The notes under the pieces: model-generated
Database searches by the model: none
Seen by the model: only the letters and a program-made list of their open reading frames with translations
Told to the model about the DNA's origin: nothing
DNA from: Herbihabitans rhizosphaerae
Lineage (GTDB): Bacteria > Actinomycetota > Actinomycetes > Mycobacteriales > Pseudonocardiaceae
DNA length: 64,000 bases
Reading direction: 5' to 3'
Assembly: GCF_004216555.1 (NCBI RefSeq)
Contig: NZ_SGWQ01000003.1
Location: forward strand, 110,146 to 174,145
Shown here: in pieces, positions 26,891 through 34,732 of the stretch
Layout: each line of letters starts with the position of its first letter
Numbering within the stretch: position 1 is the first letter of the stretch
Translations under genes and position numbers: made by a program

Positions 26891-28276
26891 ATGACGCAGT
26901 CACGGCGCAGGTTTCTCGCGGCCTCGGCGGCGGCGGGCGGAGTGTCCCTGGTCGGCGTGGAGAAGGCCGTCGCCGAGCAGGACCGGCCCCGGCTCACCCA
27001 GCACCCCGATCGCGAACTGCGAAGCATTCTGCGTGAGGTGGACCAGTGCGACATCGAGGCGATCGTGCGCAAGCTGGTGTCCTTCGGCACCCGGCACACC
27101 CTGTCCAGCCAGGACGATCCGCGTCGCGGTATCGGAGCCGCGCGGGACTGGATCCACGCCGAGCTGACCCGCTACGCCGAGCCGTCCGAGGGCCGGATGA
27201 CCGTCGAGACGCAGTCCTACATCCAGCCGCCCGCCGACCGGATCCCGGTGCCGACGAAGATCAGCAACGTACTGGCCACGCTGCGCGGATCGGCCTCGCC
27301 CGAACGGGTCTACGTCGTGTCCGGCCACTACGACTCGCGGGTCTCCGACGTCATGAACGCGACCAGCGACTCGCCTGGCGCCGACGACGACGCCTCGGGT
27401 GTGGCCGTGGCGATGGAGCTGGCGCGGGTCATGGCGCGCCGCAAGCCCGAGGCGACGATCGTGTTCGCCGCGGTCGCCGGGGAGGAACAGGGTCTCTACG
27501 GCGCGCGACACATGGCCAAGGTGTACAAGGCGGCCGGGACCGACGTGCAGGCCATGTTCACCAACGACATCGTGGGCAGTTGCACCGCCGACGACGGCAC
27601 CCGGGATCCGCGCACGGTCCGCCTGTTCGCCGAGGGCGTGCCCACGTCGGAGACGCCGGACGAGGCGGCGATCCGCCGTTCGGTCGGCGGCGAGAACGAC
27701 TCGCCGTCGCGGCAACTCGCGAGGTTCGTGCGGGAGGTGGCCGACAACTCGGCGACCGAGACGAACGTGCGGGTGATCTACCGGCGGGACCGCTACCTGC
27801 GCGGCGGCGACCACATCGGGTTCCTGGAGCAGGGCTACCCGGCCGCGCGGTTCACCGAGCCGCACGAGGACTTCGCGCACCAGCACCAGGACGTGCGGGT
27901 GCAGGACGGCAAGCAGTACGGCGACCTGGTCGAGTTCTGCGACTTCCCCTACATCACCAAGGTGGCCAAGGTGAACGCGGCGGCGCTGTGGTCGCTCGCG
28001 GCCGCGCCCGGCACGCCGAAGGGCGCGCGGATCCGCACCGACACGTTGACCAACGAGACGGATCTGGTGTGGCAGAAGGGAACCGAGCCCGATCTGGCCG
28101 GCTACGAGGTCCTCTGGCGGGAGACCACCGATTCCGAGTGGACACACGTGATCGAGGTCGGGGGCGTCACCACCGCGCACGTCGACCTGTCCAAGGACAA
28201 CGTGTTCTTCGGCGTGCGCGCGGTCGACCGGGACGGCCACCGCGGCCCGGTCGCCTTCCCGACGCCGTTGCGCTGA
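26891..28276 (+). CDS. Tat-exported M28 metallopeptidase
   Basis: The 461-residue protein begins with a twin-arginine signal, SRRRFLAASAAAGG (about 4-17). The M28 zinc ligands appear as SGHYDSR, GADDDASGVA, AGEEQGLYGA, the NDIVG Asp and a late EPHEDF/H pair. A C-terminal fibronectin-III-like domain spans about 375-461. It is predicted to be an extracellular aminopeptidase. It is divergent from metG and is the first gene of the accessory block before rsmI. Peptide preference is unknown. Confidence 0.88.
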   Translation: MTQSRRRFLAASAAAGGVSLVGVEKAVAEQDRPRLTQHPDRELRSILREVDQCDIEAIVRKLVSFGTRHTLSSQDDPRRGIGAARDWIHAELTRYAEPSEGRMTVETQSYIQPPADRIPVPTKISNVLATLRGSASPERVYVVSGHYDSRVSDVMNATSDSPGADDDASGVAVAMELARVMARRKPEATIVFAAVAGEEQGLYGARHMAKVYKAAGTDVQAMFTNDIVGSCTADDGTRDPRTVRLFAEGVPTSETPDEAAIRRSVGGENDSPSRQLARFVREVADNSATETNVRVIYRRDRYLRGGDHIGFLEQGYPAARFTEPHEDFAHQHQDVRVQDGKQYGDLVEFCDFPYITKVAKVNAAALWSLAAAPGTPKGARIRTDTLTNETDLVWQKGTEPDLAGYEVLWRETTDSEWTHVIEVGGVTTAHVDLSKDNVFFGVRAVDRDGHRGPVAFPTPLR

Positions 28277-28324
28277 CCCGGGTAGCGTCTCGCCGAGACG
28301 ATCGGGCTGTCCGGGAGGCGAAGG

Positions 28325-28945
28325 GTGTCGGCGACGCGGCTGATGGTGCTGGGCGTGGTGCGCATGGCCGGCAAGGCGAACGGCTACCAGGTGCGCCGCG
28401 AGCTGCTGAGCTGGGCGGCGGACCGTTGGGGCAACGTCAAGCAGGGCTCGATCTACCACGCGCTGCGGTCCTCGGCGCGCGACGGACTGCTGGACAAGGT
28501 CGCCGAGTTCGAGACCGACGGCCAGACGCAGTACCAGATCACCGAGCACGGTGATCTGGAGTTCCTGCGGCTGCTGTCCGAGGCGCTGTCCTCCTCGCGG
28601 GACGACGTGCACGCGCTGGCCGAGCTGAACGCGGCGATCGTGTTTCTCACCGCACTGCCGAGGGCGCGGGCGATCAGCCTGCTCGAGCACCGGGCGACTC
28701 AGCTCGACGGCTCGCTGGCCACGATCAGGCACCTGCTCGAGCACGCCGAGGAGTGGGGTCAGCCGGAGCACGTGCGCGAGTTGTACCTGCTGTGGGAGAG
28801 CCAGAACGCGACCAACCTGGAGTGGACGCGCGGCCTGATCGAGCGGCTGGAGCGCGGCGAGTACGTGATGGCCGACGACGGCCCCTCGTTCGGCTCGCCC
28901 GTCACACCCGCAGACTCCGGCGATGCTCCCGATTCGTCGCGATGA
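28325..28945 (+). CDS. PadR-family regulator
   Basis: The 206-residue protein has the PadR winged helix (MVLGVVRMAGKANGYQVRRELLSWA, then QGSIYHALRSSARDGLL, about 8-60) and a longer helical C-terminal domain (about 90-190), as in subfamily 2. The start is GTG with GGGAGG upstream. Its 3' end overlaps the convergent MerR gene by 44 bp. PadR proteins often control drug exporters, so the DrrAB-like pair 2 kb away is a candidate target, but this is only a guess. Confidence 0.85.
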   Translation: MSATRLMVLGVVRMAGKANGYQVRRELLSWAADRWGNVKQGSIYHALRSSARDGLLDKVAEFETDGQTQYQITEHGDLEFLRLLSEALSSSRDDVHALAELNAAIVFLTALPRARAISLLEHRATQLDGSLATIRHLLEHAEEWGQPEHVRELYLLWESQNATNLEWTRGLIERLERGEYVMADDGPSFGSPVTPADSGDAPDSSR

Positions 28946-29267
28946 GCGCGTCGAGCGCGTCCCGGGTGCGGATGAGGTCGGCGATGTGCTCGGACAACCG
29001 GTCGCGTTCCCGCGTCATTCGCTCCAGCGCGGCGTCGGAGGTCTCCTCGCTGGGCGACTCGACGCAGGGCAACACTTCCGAGACGGTGCCGCTGGACAGG
29101 CCGGCGGCGTACATCCGCTGGATGAACCTGACCCGCTCGATCTTGTCCGCCGTGTAGTGCCGCTGCCCGCTGGCGCTTCGGTCGCTGGTGAGCAGCCCCT
29201 GCTCCTCGTAGTAGCGCAGGGACCGGACGCTGACTCCGGTCTGTGCCGCCAACTCCCCGATACGCAT
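28902..29267 (-). CDS. MerR-family regulator
   Basis: The 121-residue protein has the MerR winged helix (MRIGELAAQTGVSVRSLRYYEEQGLL, about 1-26), then a coiled-coil dimer helix and no effector domain, as in small redox- or drug-sensing members. ATG 29267 follows GGGAG; a longer frame upstream lacks support. It is divergent from the ene-reductase gene, with a two-fold site between them, so control of that gene is likely. Confidence 0.88.
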   Translation of the reverse strand: MRIGELAAQTGVSVRSLRYYEEQGLLTSDRSASGQRHYTADKIERVRFIQRMYAAGLSSGTVSEVLPCVESPSEETSDAALERMTRERDRLSEHIADLIRTRDALDALIATNREHRRSLRV

Positions 29268-29302
29268 GCCGTGCTCCCGCCTATGACCTGAGGCACACAT
29301 CT

Positions 29303-29331
29303 TTGCCTCTGACGTCAATGTCAGGTTTTAG
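29303..29331 (+). promoter_or_regulatory. MerR-type promoter ahead of the ene-reductase
   Basis: A TTGCCT box (29303-29308) is followed by TGACGTCA (29310-29317), part of the dyad CTGAC-N6-GTCAG at 29309-29324, and then a TTTTAG stretch at 29326-29331. A dyad set between -35 and -10 elements with lengthened spacing is the normal MerR operator layout. Confidence 0.45.
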
Positions 29332-29383
29332 CGTAGCCGCAGGACCGAAACCGGTCACCCGCGGAGCAGACGAGGAGCCTGGC

Positions 29384-30457
29384 ATGACAACCCTGTTCGA
29401 CAGCTACCGACTCGGCGACCTGGCCCTGCCGAACCGGGTGGTGATGGCCCCGATGACTCGGGTCCGCGCCGCACCCGGCGGCCTGGCCACACCGTCGATG
29501 GCGAGCTATTACGCGCAACGGGCGACGGCCGGGCTGATCGTGAGCGAGGGGGCGCAGCCGAGCCTGATCGGCCAGTCCAATCCGGGTACGCCGGGCCTGT
29601 ACACCGAGGAGCAGGTCACCGCGTGGCGCCCGGTGACCGCGGCCGTGCACGCCAACGGCGGGCGCATCTTCGCCCAGCTCATGCACGGCGGACGGGTCTC
29701 ACATCCCGACACGACGGGCCTGCGCCCGGTTGGTCCGTCGGCCGTGCCCGCCGCCGGCGAGGTGTTCACCCCGGCCGGACCTCGGCCCGCACCGACCCCG
29801 CGCGCCCTGGACACGAGTGAGGTGCCCGAGCACGCTCGGTCCTACGCCGTCGCCGCCCGGCACGCCATCGATGCCGGTTTCGACGGCGTGGAACTGCACG
29901 GCGCCAACGGCTATCTGATCTCGCAGTTCCTTTCCTCCAACGCCAATCTGCGCACGGACCGCTATGGCGGCTCGGTGCGCAACCGGATCCGGTTCGCCGT
30001 CGACGCGGTGTCCGCCACCGTCGATGCCGTCGGCGCGGCCAGGACCGGCATTCGCCTTTCGCCGGGCGCGTCGTTCTGGGGCGTCGCCGAGACCGACAGC
30101 CTCCAGCTCTACACCGCGCTGCTGAACGAGCTGGCTCCGCTCCGGCTGGCCTACGTCCATCTCGAAGCCACCGTCGACGAGCAGGTGCTGGTCGACCTGC
30201 GCCGCGCGTGGCCGGGAACCCTGATCATGAACCCGACACTTCCGTTGGGGCCCAAGCAGACCGGACGTGCCGAGGCCGATCACTGGCTCGAACTGGGCGC
30301 GGACCTGATCAGCTTCGGCCGCGCGTTCATCGCCAACCCGGACCTTGTCGAACGACTGCGCAACACACTGCCGATCGCGCCGGTCGACGAGGCCACCTAC
30401 TACCAGGGCGGCGACGCGGGTTATCTGACCTACCCCGCGTATCAGTACTCGACGTGA
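29384..30457 (+). CDS. Old Yellow Enzyme family ene-reductase
   Basis: The 357-residue FMN enzyme reduces activated C=C bonds with NAD(P)H. Hallmarks are APMTR near residue 24, the HGAN pair that binds the substrate carbonyl (about 172-175), then GYLISQFLSSNANLRTDRYGGS and SFGRAFIANPDL near the C-terminus. The start is ATG with GAGGAG upstream. It is divergent from the MerR gene. Physiological substrates are probably electrophilic enones or quinones; this is inference from the family. Confidence 0.92.
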   Translation: MTTLFDSYRLGDLALPNRVVMAPMTRVRAAPGGLATPSMASYYAQRATAGLIVSEGAQPSLIGQSNPGTPGLYTEEQVTAWRPVTAAVHANGGRIFAQLMHGGRVSHPDTTGLRPVGPSAVPAAGEVFTPAGPRPAPTPRALDTSEVPEHARSYAVAARHAIDAGFDGVELHGANGYLISQFLSSNANLRTDRYGGSVRNRIRFAVDAVSATVDAVGAARTGIRLSPGASFWGVAETDSLQLYTALLNELAPLRLAYVHLEATVDEQVLVDLRRAWPGTLIMNPTLPLGPKQTGRAEADHWLELGADLISFGRAFIANPDLVERLRNTLPIAPVDEATYYQGGDAGYLTYPAYQYST

Positions 30458-30464
30458 ATTCGGA

Positions 30465-30532
30465 TAGTCAAACTTGACTATTCCGGCGAGCCTGGGCCAG
30501 ACTGGGCTCGACCGGATGGTCAAACTTGACTA
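30465..30532. promoter_or_regulatory. Tandem operators before the DrrAB-like exporter
   Basis: TAGTCAAACTTGACTA (30465-30480) is a perfect 7-bp dyad with a 2-bp centre. TGGTCAAACTTGACTA (30517-30532) is the same with one changed base. They are 52 bp apart, about five helical turns, which places both on one DNA face. The second ends 15 bp before the exporter ATPase start. Confidence 0.65.
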
Positions 30533-30547
30533 CATCGAGGGGTCCAC

Positions 30548-31522
30548 ATGATCAAGGCACGCGGTCTGGCGCGGCGGTTCTCCGCCCGCGGCCGCACCGT
30601 TGACGCCGTGCGCGGAGTCGACATCGACGTGGCCGACGGCGAGCTCGTCGGCTTCCTCGGCCCGAACGGCGCCGGCAAGACCACCACGCTGCGCATGCTC
30701 ACGACGCTGCTGCGCCCCACCGCGGGCGAGGCCAGCGTCGGCGGGTGCGACCTGCTGGCCGACCCGGTCGGGGTGCGCCGCAACATCGGCTACGTCGCCC
30801 AGGGCGGCGGCACCGGGCCGGGGTTCACGGTGGCCGAGGAGATCGAGTTGCAGGGCCGGCTGTACGGCATGTCGGTGCCCGCGGTGCGGGCGCGGATCGC
30901 CGAGCTGGCCGAACGGCTGGATCTGGCCGGCATGGAAAAGCGTTACGCCGCAACACTTTCCGGTGGTCAGCGCCGGCGGCTGGACGTCGCGCTCGGGCTC
31001 GTGCACACGCCGAGGCTGGTGTTCCTGGACGAGCCGACGACCGGCCTGGACCCGCAGAGCCGGGCGAACCTGTGGGAGCACATCCGGGCACTGCGCGCCG
31101 AGCACGGCGTGACGGTCTTCCTCACCACGCACTATCTCGACGAGGCCGACTCGCTGTGCGACCGGATTCTGGTGATCGACAACGGCGAGATCGTCGCCGA
31201 GGGATCGCCGGACTCGTTGAAGGAGCGGGTTTCCGGCGACGCGGCGTCGATCGTGGTGCCCGCGGGATCAGTGGGGGCCGCCGCCGAGATCGCCGGCCGG
31301 CTGCCCGGCGCGCACGATGTGTCCACAGTGGACACGACGGTCCGGTTCCGCGTTCCGCGCGGCGACACCGCGATGCCAGAACTGTTGCGAGCACTGGATT
31401 CCGAGGGTATCACGATGACCGCGATGCAGGTGCACCGGCCGACCCTGGACGACGTGTTCCTCACCCTCACCGGGCGAACACTGCGCGACGCGGAGCGGAA
31501 GGAGCCGGCCGATGTGGCGTGA
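30548..31522 (+). CDS. DrrA-like drug-export ABC ATPase
   Basis: This 324-residue protein is an ABC ATPase of the daunorubicin-resistance branch: Walker A GPNGAGKTTT (about 38-47), signature LSGGQRRRLDVALGL (about 137-151), Walker B FLDEPTTGLDP, and the C-terminal DUF4162-like domain with HRPTLDDVFLTLTGR. It pairs with the permease that starts 11 bp before its stop. Two tandem operators precede it, so a repressor probably holds the exporter off until a ligand arrives. Substrate unknown. Confidence 0.92.
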   Translation: MIKARGLARRFSARGRTVDAVRGVDIDVADGELVGFLGPNGAGKTTTLRMLTTLLRPTAGEASVGGCDLLADPVGVRRNIGYVAQGGGTGPGFTVAEEIELQGRLYGMSVPAVRARIAELAERLDLAGMEKRYAATLSGGQRRRLDVALGLVHTPRLVFLDEPTTGLDPQSRANLWEHIRALRAEHGVTVFLTTHYLDEADSLCDRILVIDNGEIVAEGSPDSLKERVSGDAASIVVPAGSVGAAAEIAGRLPGAHDVSTVDTTVRFRVPRGDTAMPELLRALDSEGITMTAMQVHRPTLDDVFLTLTGRTLRDAERKEPADVA

Positions 31523-32279
31523 CACGTGGCTGATCTTCAAGCGGGACATGACAAGCGCGCGTCGCAACATGGCCTGGATCGGGATCGGCATCATGCAGCC
31601 GCTGCTGTACATGTTCCTGTTCGGGCCGCTGCTGGAGCCGGTCATCAAGCACACGCCGGGGTTCCCGCCCGGTGACGCGTGGACCGTGCTGACGCCCGCG
31701 CTGATCATCCAGCTCGGCCTGTTCAGCAGCTCGTTCGCGGGGTTCGGGTTGCTCGCCGACTATCGCAGCGGCGTGGTCGAGCGGATGCGCGTCACCCCGG
31801 CGAGCCGGATGGCGCTGCTGCTCGGCAAGGTGCTGACCAACGCCGTGATGATGCTGTTCCAGGCGGTGCTGATCATCGTGCTGGCGCTGGTGGTGTTCGA
31901 CCTGGACGCGCCGCTTGGCGGGGTGCTGCTGAGCCTGCTCATCGCGGGGCTGCTGGCGATCGCCCTCGCGTCGATGTCGTTCGGGCTGGCGCTGCGGATC
32001 AAGAGCGAGGAGGCGTTCCCGGCGATCCTGCAGGCGGTGCTGATCCCGGTGCTGCTGCTGTCCGGGATCATCATGCCGATCACCACCGGGCTCGCACCGG
32101 ACTGGCTGTACGCGGTGTCCCGGATCAACCCGTTCACACACGTGGTGGACGCGAACCGGGCGGTGTTCCGCGGCGACTTCGCGATGGACGCGCTGTTCAC
32201 CGGGAGCGTGGTGCTGCTGGTGATGGCGGTGCTGGCCGTGTGGTGGGGCGCGCGGACATTCCAGCGGGAGAACGCCTGA
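31512..32279 (+). CDS. DrrB-like ABC-2 permease
   Basis: The 255-residue membrane protein has six predicted segments and the ABC-2 transporter signature SGIIMPITTGLAPDWLYAVSRINPFTHVVDANR (about 195-227), with the family's conserved Pro-Phe-Thr-His. It forms the membrane half of the exporter with the preceding ATPase, overlapping it by 11 bp. Downstream lies a dispersed repeat rather than another gene. Confidence 0.92.
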   Translation: MWRDTWLIFKRDMTSARRNMAWIGIGIMQPLLYMFLFGPLLEPVIKHTPGFPPGDAWTVLTPALIIQLGLFSSSFAGFGLLADYRSGVVERMRVTPASRMALLLGKVLTNAVMMLFQAVLIIVLALVVFDLDAPLGGVLLSLLIAGLLAIALASMSFGLALRIKSEEAFPAILQAVLIPVLLLSGIIMPITTGLAPDWLYAVSRINPFTHVVDANRAVFRGDFAMDALFTGSVVLLVMAVLAVWWGARTFQRENA

Positions 32280-32291
32280 GCTGGTAAAGCC

Positions 32292-32473
32292 GACCCCGGC
32301 GCAAATCACGCTGAGGTCGGCCGAGAAAGTCGAGGGCGACCGCCGCCACGCCGAAGGCGTCTCGGCGACCACCCACGAAACACGCAGCCCACCAACCCGG
32401 CAGATGACCACCCACGCAACGTCACCACAGGCCTTTCAGCGAAGCCGAACCAGCGGCGGCCTTGCCCTCGATA
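32292..32473 (-). repeat. Dispersed intergenic repeat, copy B (after the cold-shock gene)
   Basis: On the minus strand it starts ATCGAGGGCAAGG beyond the cold-shock terminator and shows the same blocks as copy A at 22055-22274 in the same order: TTCGGCTTCGC, GGCCTGTGGT, GTGGGTGGT, TTTCGTGGGTGGT, GTCGCCCTCGA and TTTGCGC. By eye, roughly three quarters of aligned bases agree. Confidence 0.75.
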
Positions 32474-32475
32474 TA

Positions 32476-32513
32476 GAAGAAGCCCTCCACGCGATCGCGT
32501 GGAGGGCTTCTTC
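32476..32513 (-). terminator. Perfect 38-bp palindrome after the cold-shock gene
   Basis: GAAGAAGCCCTCCACGCGA (32476-32494) and its exact complement (32495-32513) form an uninterrupted stem. On the minus strand it starts 11 bp past the cold-shock stop and is followed by TATAT, so it is a strong terminator; it can also stop transcripts from the exporter genes. Confidence 0.88.
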
Positions 32514-32523
32514 GAGGCGTTCG

Positions 32524-32727
32524 TCAGATCACGCGGACGCCGGTGGCCTGCGGGCCCTTCTGGCCCTGGCCGACCTCGAACTCGACCCGCTGGTTCTCTT
32601 CGAGGGTGCGGAAACCCTTGCCCTCGATCTCCGAGTAGTGCACGAAGACGTCGGCGCCGCCGTCGTCCTGCGCGATGAAGCCGAAGCCCTTCTCGGAGTT
32701 GAACCACTTCACGGTGCCCTGAGCCAT
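32524..32727 (-). CDS. Cold-shock domain protein
   Basis: This 67-residue CspA-type RNA chaperone has intact RNP1 (KGFGFI, about 14-19) and RNP2 (VFVHY, about 27-31). ATG 32727 is chosen over an ATG two codons upstream because GAGGAG is 8 nt from it. The long upstream gap (to 32934) is compatible with a 5' leader that controls translation, common for cold-shock genes; no other gene is seen there. Confidence 0.95.
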   Translation of the reverse strand: MAQGTVKWFNSEKGFGFIAQDDGGADVFVHYSEIEGKGFRTLEENQRVEFEVGQGQKGPQATGVRVI

Positions 32728-32934
32728 ACCCATGTCTCCTCGACAGTGTCCTTCAACGAGCGCGCCTTGTGCGCGTTCGTAGCCGTTCACAGACGGCGAT
32801 TTCCGCGGCTGACCTGGAGGAAACCGATACGCCCGCATCGTTTTGCGATGCGTGGGTTAAGCACGAACACAAAAACAACGACCGCCGCATATCTAACCAC
32901 CAACCGGGCCGGATCGCACCCCTCCCAAGCGTGA

Positions 32935-34146
32935 TCAACCGGGGGGTGTGGGGCTCGGTCCCGGCCGCGGATTCGGCCGCGGGGGCTCCCGCACCAGGGT
33001 GCCGACATCGTTGGCCTCGCTGTAACGCTGGGCGAAGCCGTGCGAGCGCTCGGTCATATTCCCGTAGCCCTCGAAGCGCGAGTCGTCCCGCAACCAGGCC
33101 TTGATCAGCTTGTCGTCGGCCGCGTAGGCGGTGTACGCCTTCTCGTCGTCGATCCCGTAGGTCTCCTTGAGGTGACGCAGGTTCGCGGCGGCCAGGTTGA
33201 TCGCGAGCGAGTCACTGCTGGCGACCCTGCGCATGGCCTCATCCGGCGTCACCTTCTCGCCGTAGTACTTCTCCAACAGCTTCGCCGCGGTCTGCCCCTG
33301 CATCTGGCCGATCCCGACCGAGCTGCCGGCCGCGCCGTTCTTCTCCAGTTCGCGGAGCAGCCCGCCCGCGTTCCATTTCGTTCTGCCCTCGCCCTCCTGA
33401 ATGAGGAGCGCGGCGAGTACCTTCGGATTGATGCCGTACTTCTTGGCGGCCGCGATGATTTCCGGACCGTACGGCTCGAGAAAGCTGCCCTTTCCGGTGA
33501 CCGACAGTTTCCACGCACCGGCATTCCACGCACCGCCGATACTGGTGTGCGTTGGCTGGTTGAAATCGTGCTTGTCGTTCCCCAGATTGCCGCGCAAAGC
33601 CCATGCGGCCGTCTGGTCGACCTCGGACACCGCACGCAGCACGTGGTTGATGCGGGTTTTGATCGCCTCGATCGCGTGCCGTTCGTCGGCCGCCACCTTG
33701 TCCTTGAGCGCATGCGCGTCCGCCGGGCCGTTCCCGAGCTTGGTCTGCCCTCTCCAGGTGGACTTGTCGTTGATGTCGAACGGAAACTTCGCGGTGATGT
33801 TGCCGGCCATGTCGACCTTCAGGCCCTTCGCCGGGGCCTCGTGGTCGGCGATCCGATAGAGCGCGTCCTGGTTCTCCTTGATCCTCGCGTGCGCCTCGTT
33901 GAGGATCCGGTGAATTCCGCGCGCCTGCTTCACGGCGTCACCGAATTCCTTCGTCGTCTCCCCGATGAACGATTGCGCGCTCTGCGCGGCCTTGCCGCCC
34001 CACCGCGAATCCGTGATCGGCTTGCCGACCGAACTTTTCATCTCGGAACCGAGTGACTCCAGTTTCCCGGCGACTTGATTCCATTCGTCCACGGCCTGCT
34101 TCAGCCCGTGCACCGGCGCGTGGTAGAGATTTTCGTAACTGAGCAC
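32935..34146 (-). CDS. WXG-like protein with C-terminal lytic transglycosylase domain
   Basis: The 403-residue protein begins with a helical WXG100-like region (about 1-100; SRWGGKAAQSAQSFIG holds the W-x-G turn). A charged linker follows. A lysozyme-fold SLT domain (about 225-370) has AALLIQEGEG with the likely catalytic Glu, and SSVGIGQMQGQTA. The tail is proline-rich. It has no signal peptide, so export by a type VII-like route is inferred. GTG start, 11 bp after the EspC-like gene; the two are surely co-expressed. It would cut peptidoglycan glycan strands. It mirrors the amidase effector at 37415-38674. Confidence 0.75.
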   Translation of the reverse strand: MLSYENLYHAPVHGLKQAVDEWNQVAGKLESLGSEMKSSVGKPITDSRWGGKAAQSAQSFIGETTKEFGDAVKQARGIHRILNEAHARIKENQDALYRIADHEAPAKGLKVDMAGNITAKFPFDINDKSTWRGQTKLGNGPADAHALKDKVAADERHAIEAIKTRINHVLRAVSEVDQTAAWALRGNLGNDKHDFNQPTHTSIGGAWNAGAWKLSVTGKGSFLEPYGPEIIAAAKKYGINPKVLAALLIQEGEGRTKWNAGGLLRELEKNGAAGSSVGIGQMQGQTAAKLLEKYYGEKVTPDEAMRRVASSDSLAINLAAANLRHLKETYGIDDEKAYTAYAADDKLIKAWLRDDSRFEGYGNMTERSHGFAQRYSEANDVGTLVREPPRPNPRPGPSPTPPG

Positions 34147-34157
34147 GTCGCCGCCCC

Positions 34158-34589
34158 CTATTCGAAGTGCTGGGAAATCTGGGCCATGGACATCTCGTTG
34201 CGGTCCTCGACCATGCGGTATCCCTTGGCGTTGGCCGCCAGGCTCTGCTCGATCTTGTGACACGCCTGGTGCAGCGTGGTGATCTGCGAGTACCAGGTCT
34301 CGGCGGTGCCCTTGAGCGCGCCACCGAGCTGGAAGTTCTCGCCGCTGAGCAGGCCCGCGGCCGACTGGCTGGTGTCGTCGGGAATCCGGCCGTCCTTGCC
34401 GAGCCGGTCCATCATGCCGGCCGCCGCCTTGGACGCGCGGGTCAGCGCCGCCGGGTCGACGTTGTAGCCGTTGGCCGGCTCACCGCCGCCGGCACCCGAG
34501 GGGCGGGTGCCGCCGGCCGGAGCGGGATCGCCAGGTTTCCCGTTCGCGTCGTAGCGCGACGGGTTGAGCGCCCGATCGATGTTTCCCAT
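34158..34589 (-). CDS. EspC/WXG-like small secretion partner with YxxxE motif
   Basis: The 143-residue protein has a Gly/Pro-rich N-terminus (1-45) and a helical hairpin (about 48-140). Near its end YRMVED fits the YxxxD/E signal recognised by type VII secretion ATPases. Family resemblance is to EspC-like excreted proteins. Two starts are possible; ATG 34589 is preferred because the triple-repeat regulatory block then lies 37 nt upstream, matching the 39 nt at the sister operon. It is probably the export partner of the transglycosylase encoded 11 bp downstream. Confidence 0.65.
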   Translation of the reverse strand: MGNIDRALNPSRYDANGKPGDPAPAGGTRPSGAGGGEPANGYNVDPAALTRASKAAAGMMDRLGKDGRIPDDTSQSAAGLLSGENFQLGGALKGTAETWYSQITTLHQACHKIEQSLAANAKGYRMVEDRNEMSMAQISQHFE

Positions 34590-34625
34590 ACCGGCATCGT
34601 GATCAGCCACGAGCGCTCGCGCGCG

Positions 34626-34659
34626 TGTTGTACGGAATTGGACAGAATTGGCCGCCCGC
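34626..34659. promoter_or_regulatory. Triple 10-bp repeat, site 1 of the WXG/STAND cassette
   Basis: On the plus strand three 10-bp units run TTGTACGGAA, TTGGACAGAA and TTGGCCGCCC, followed by GC. Aligned with site 2 (38713-38746), most of 34 positions agree. It lies 37 nt upstream of the EspC-like start and 74 nt upstream of the STAND gene, so it can serve both divergent genes. Confidence 0.7.
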
Positions 34660-34732
34660 ACGGACATCAGCAGGTCAGGTCGGGATTCGCGGTACGCTGA
34701 ACCGTGCACGACCAATGACTGGGGACGCACGC

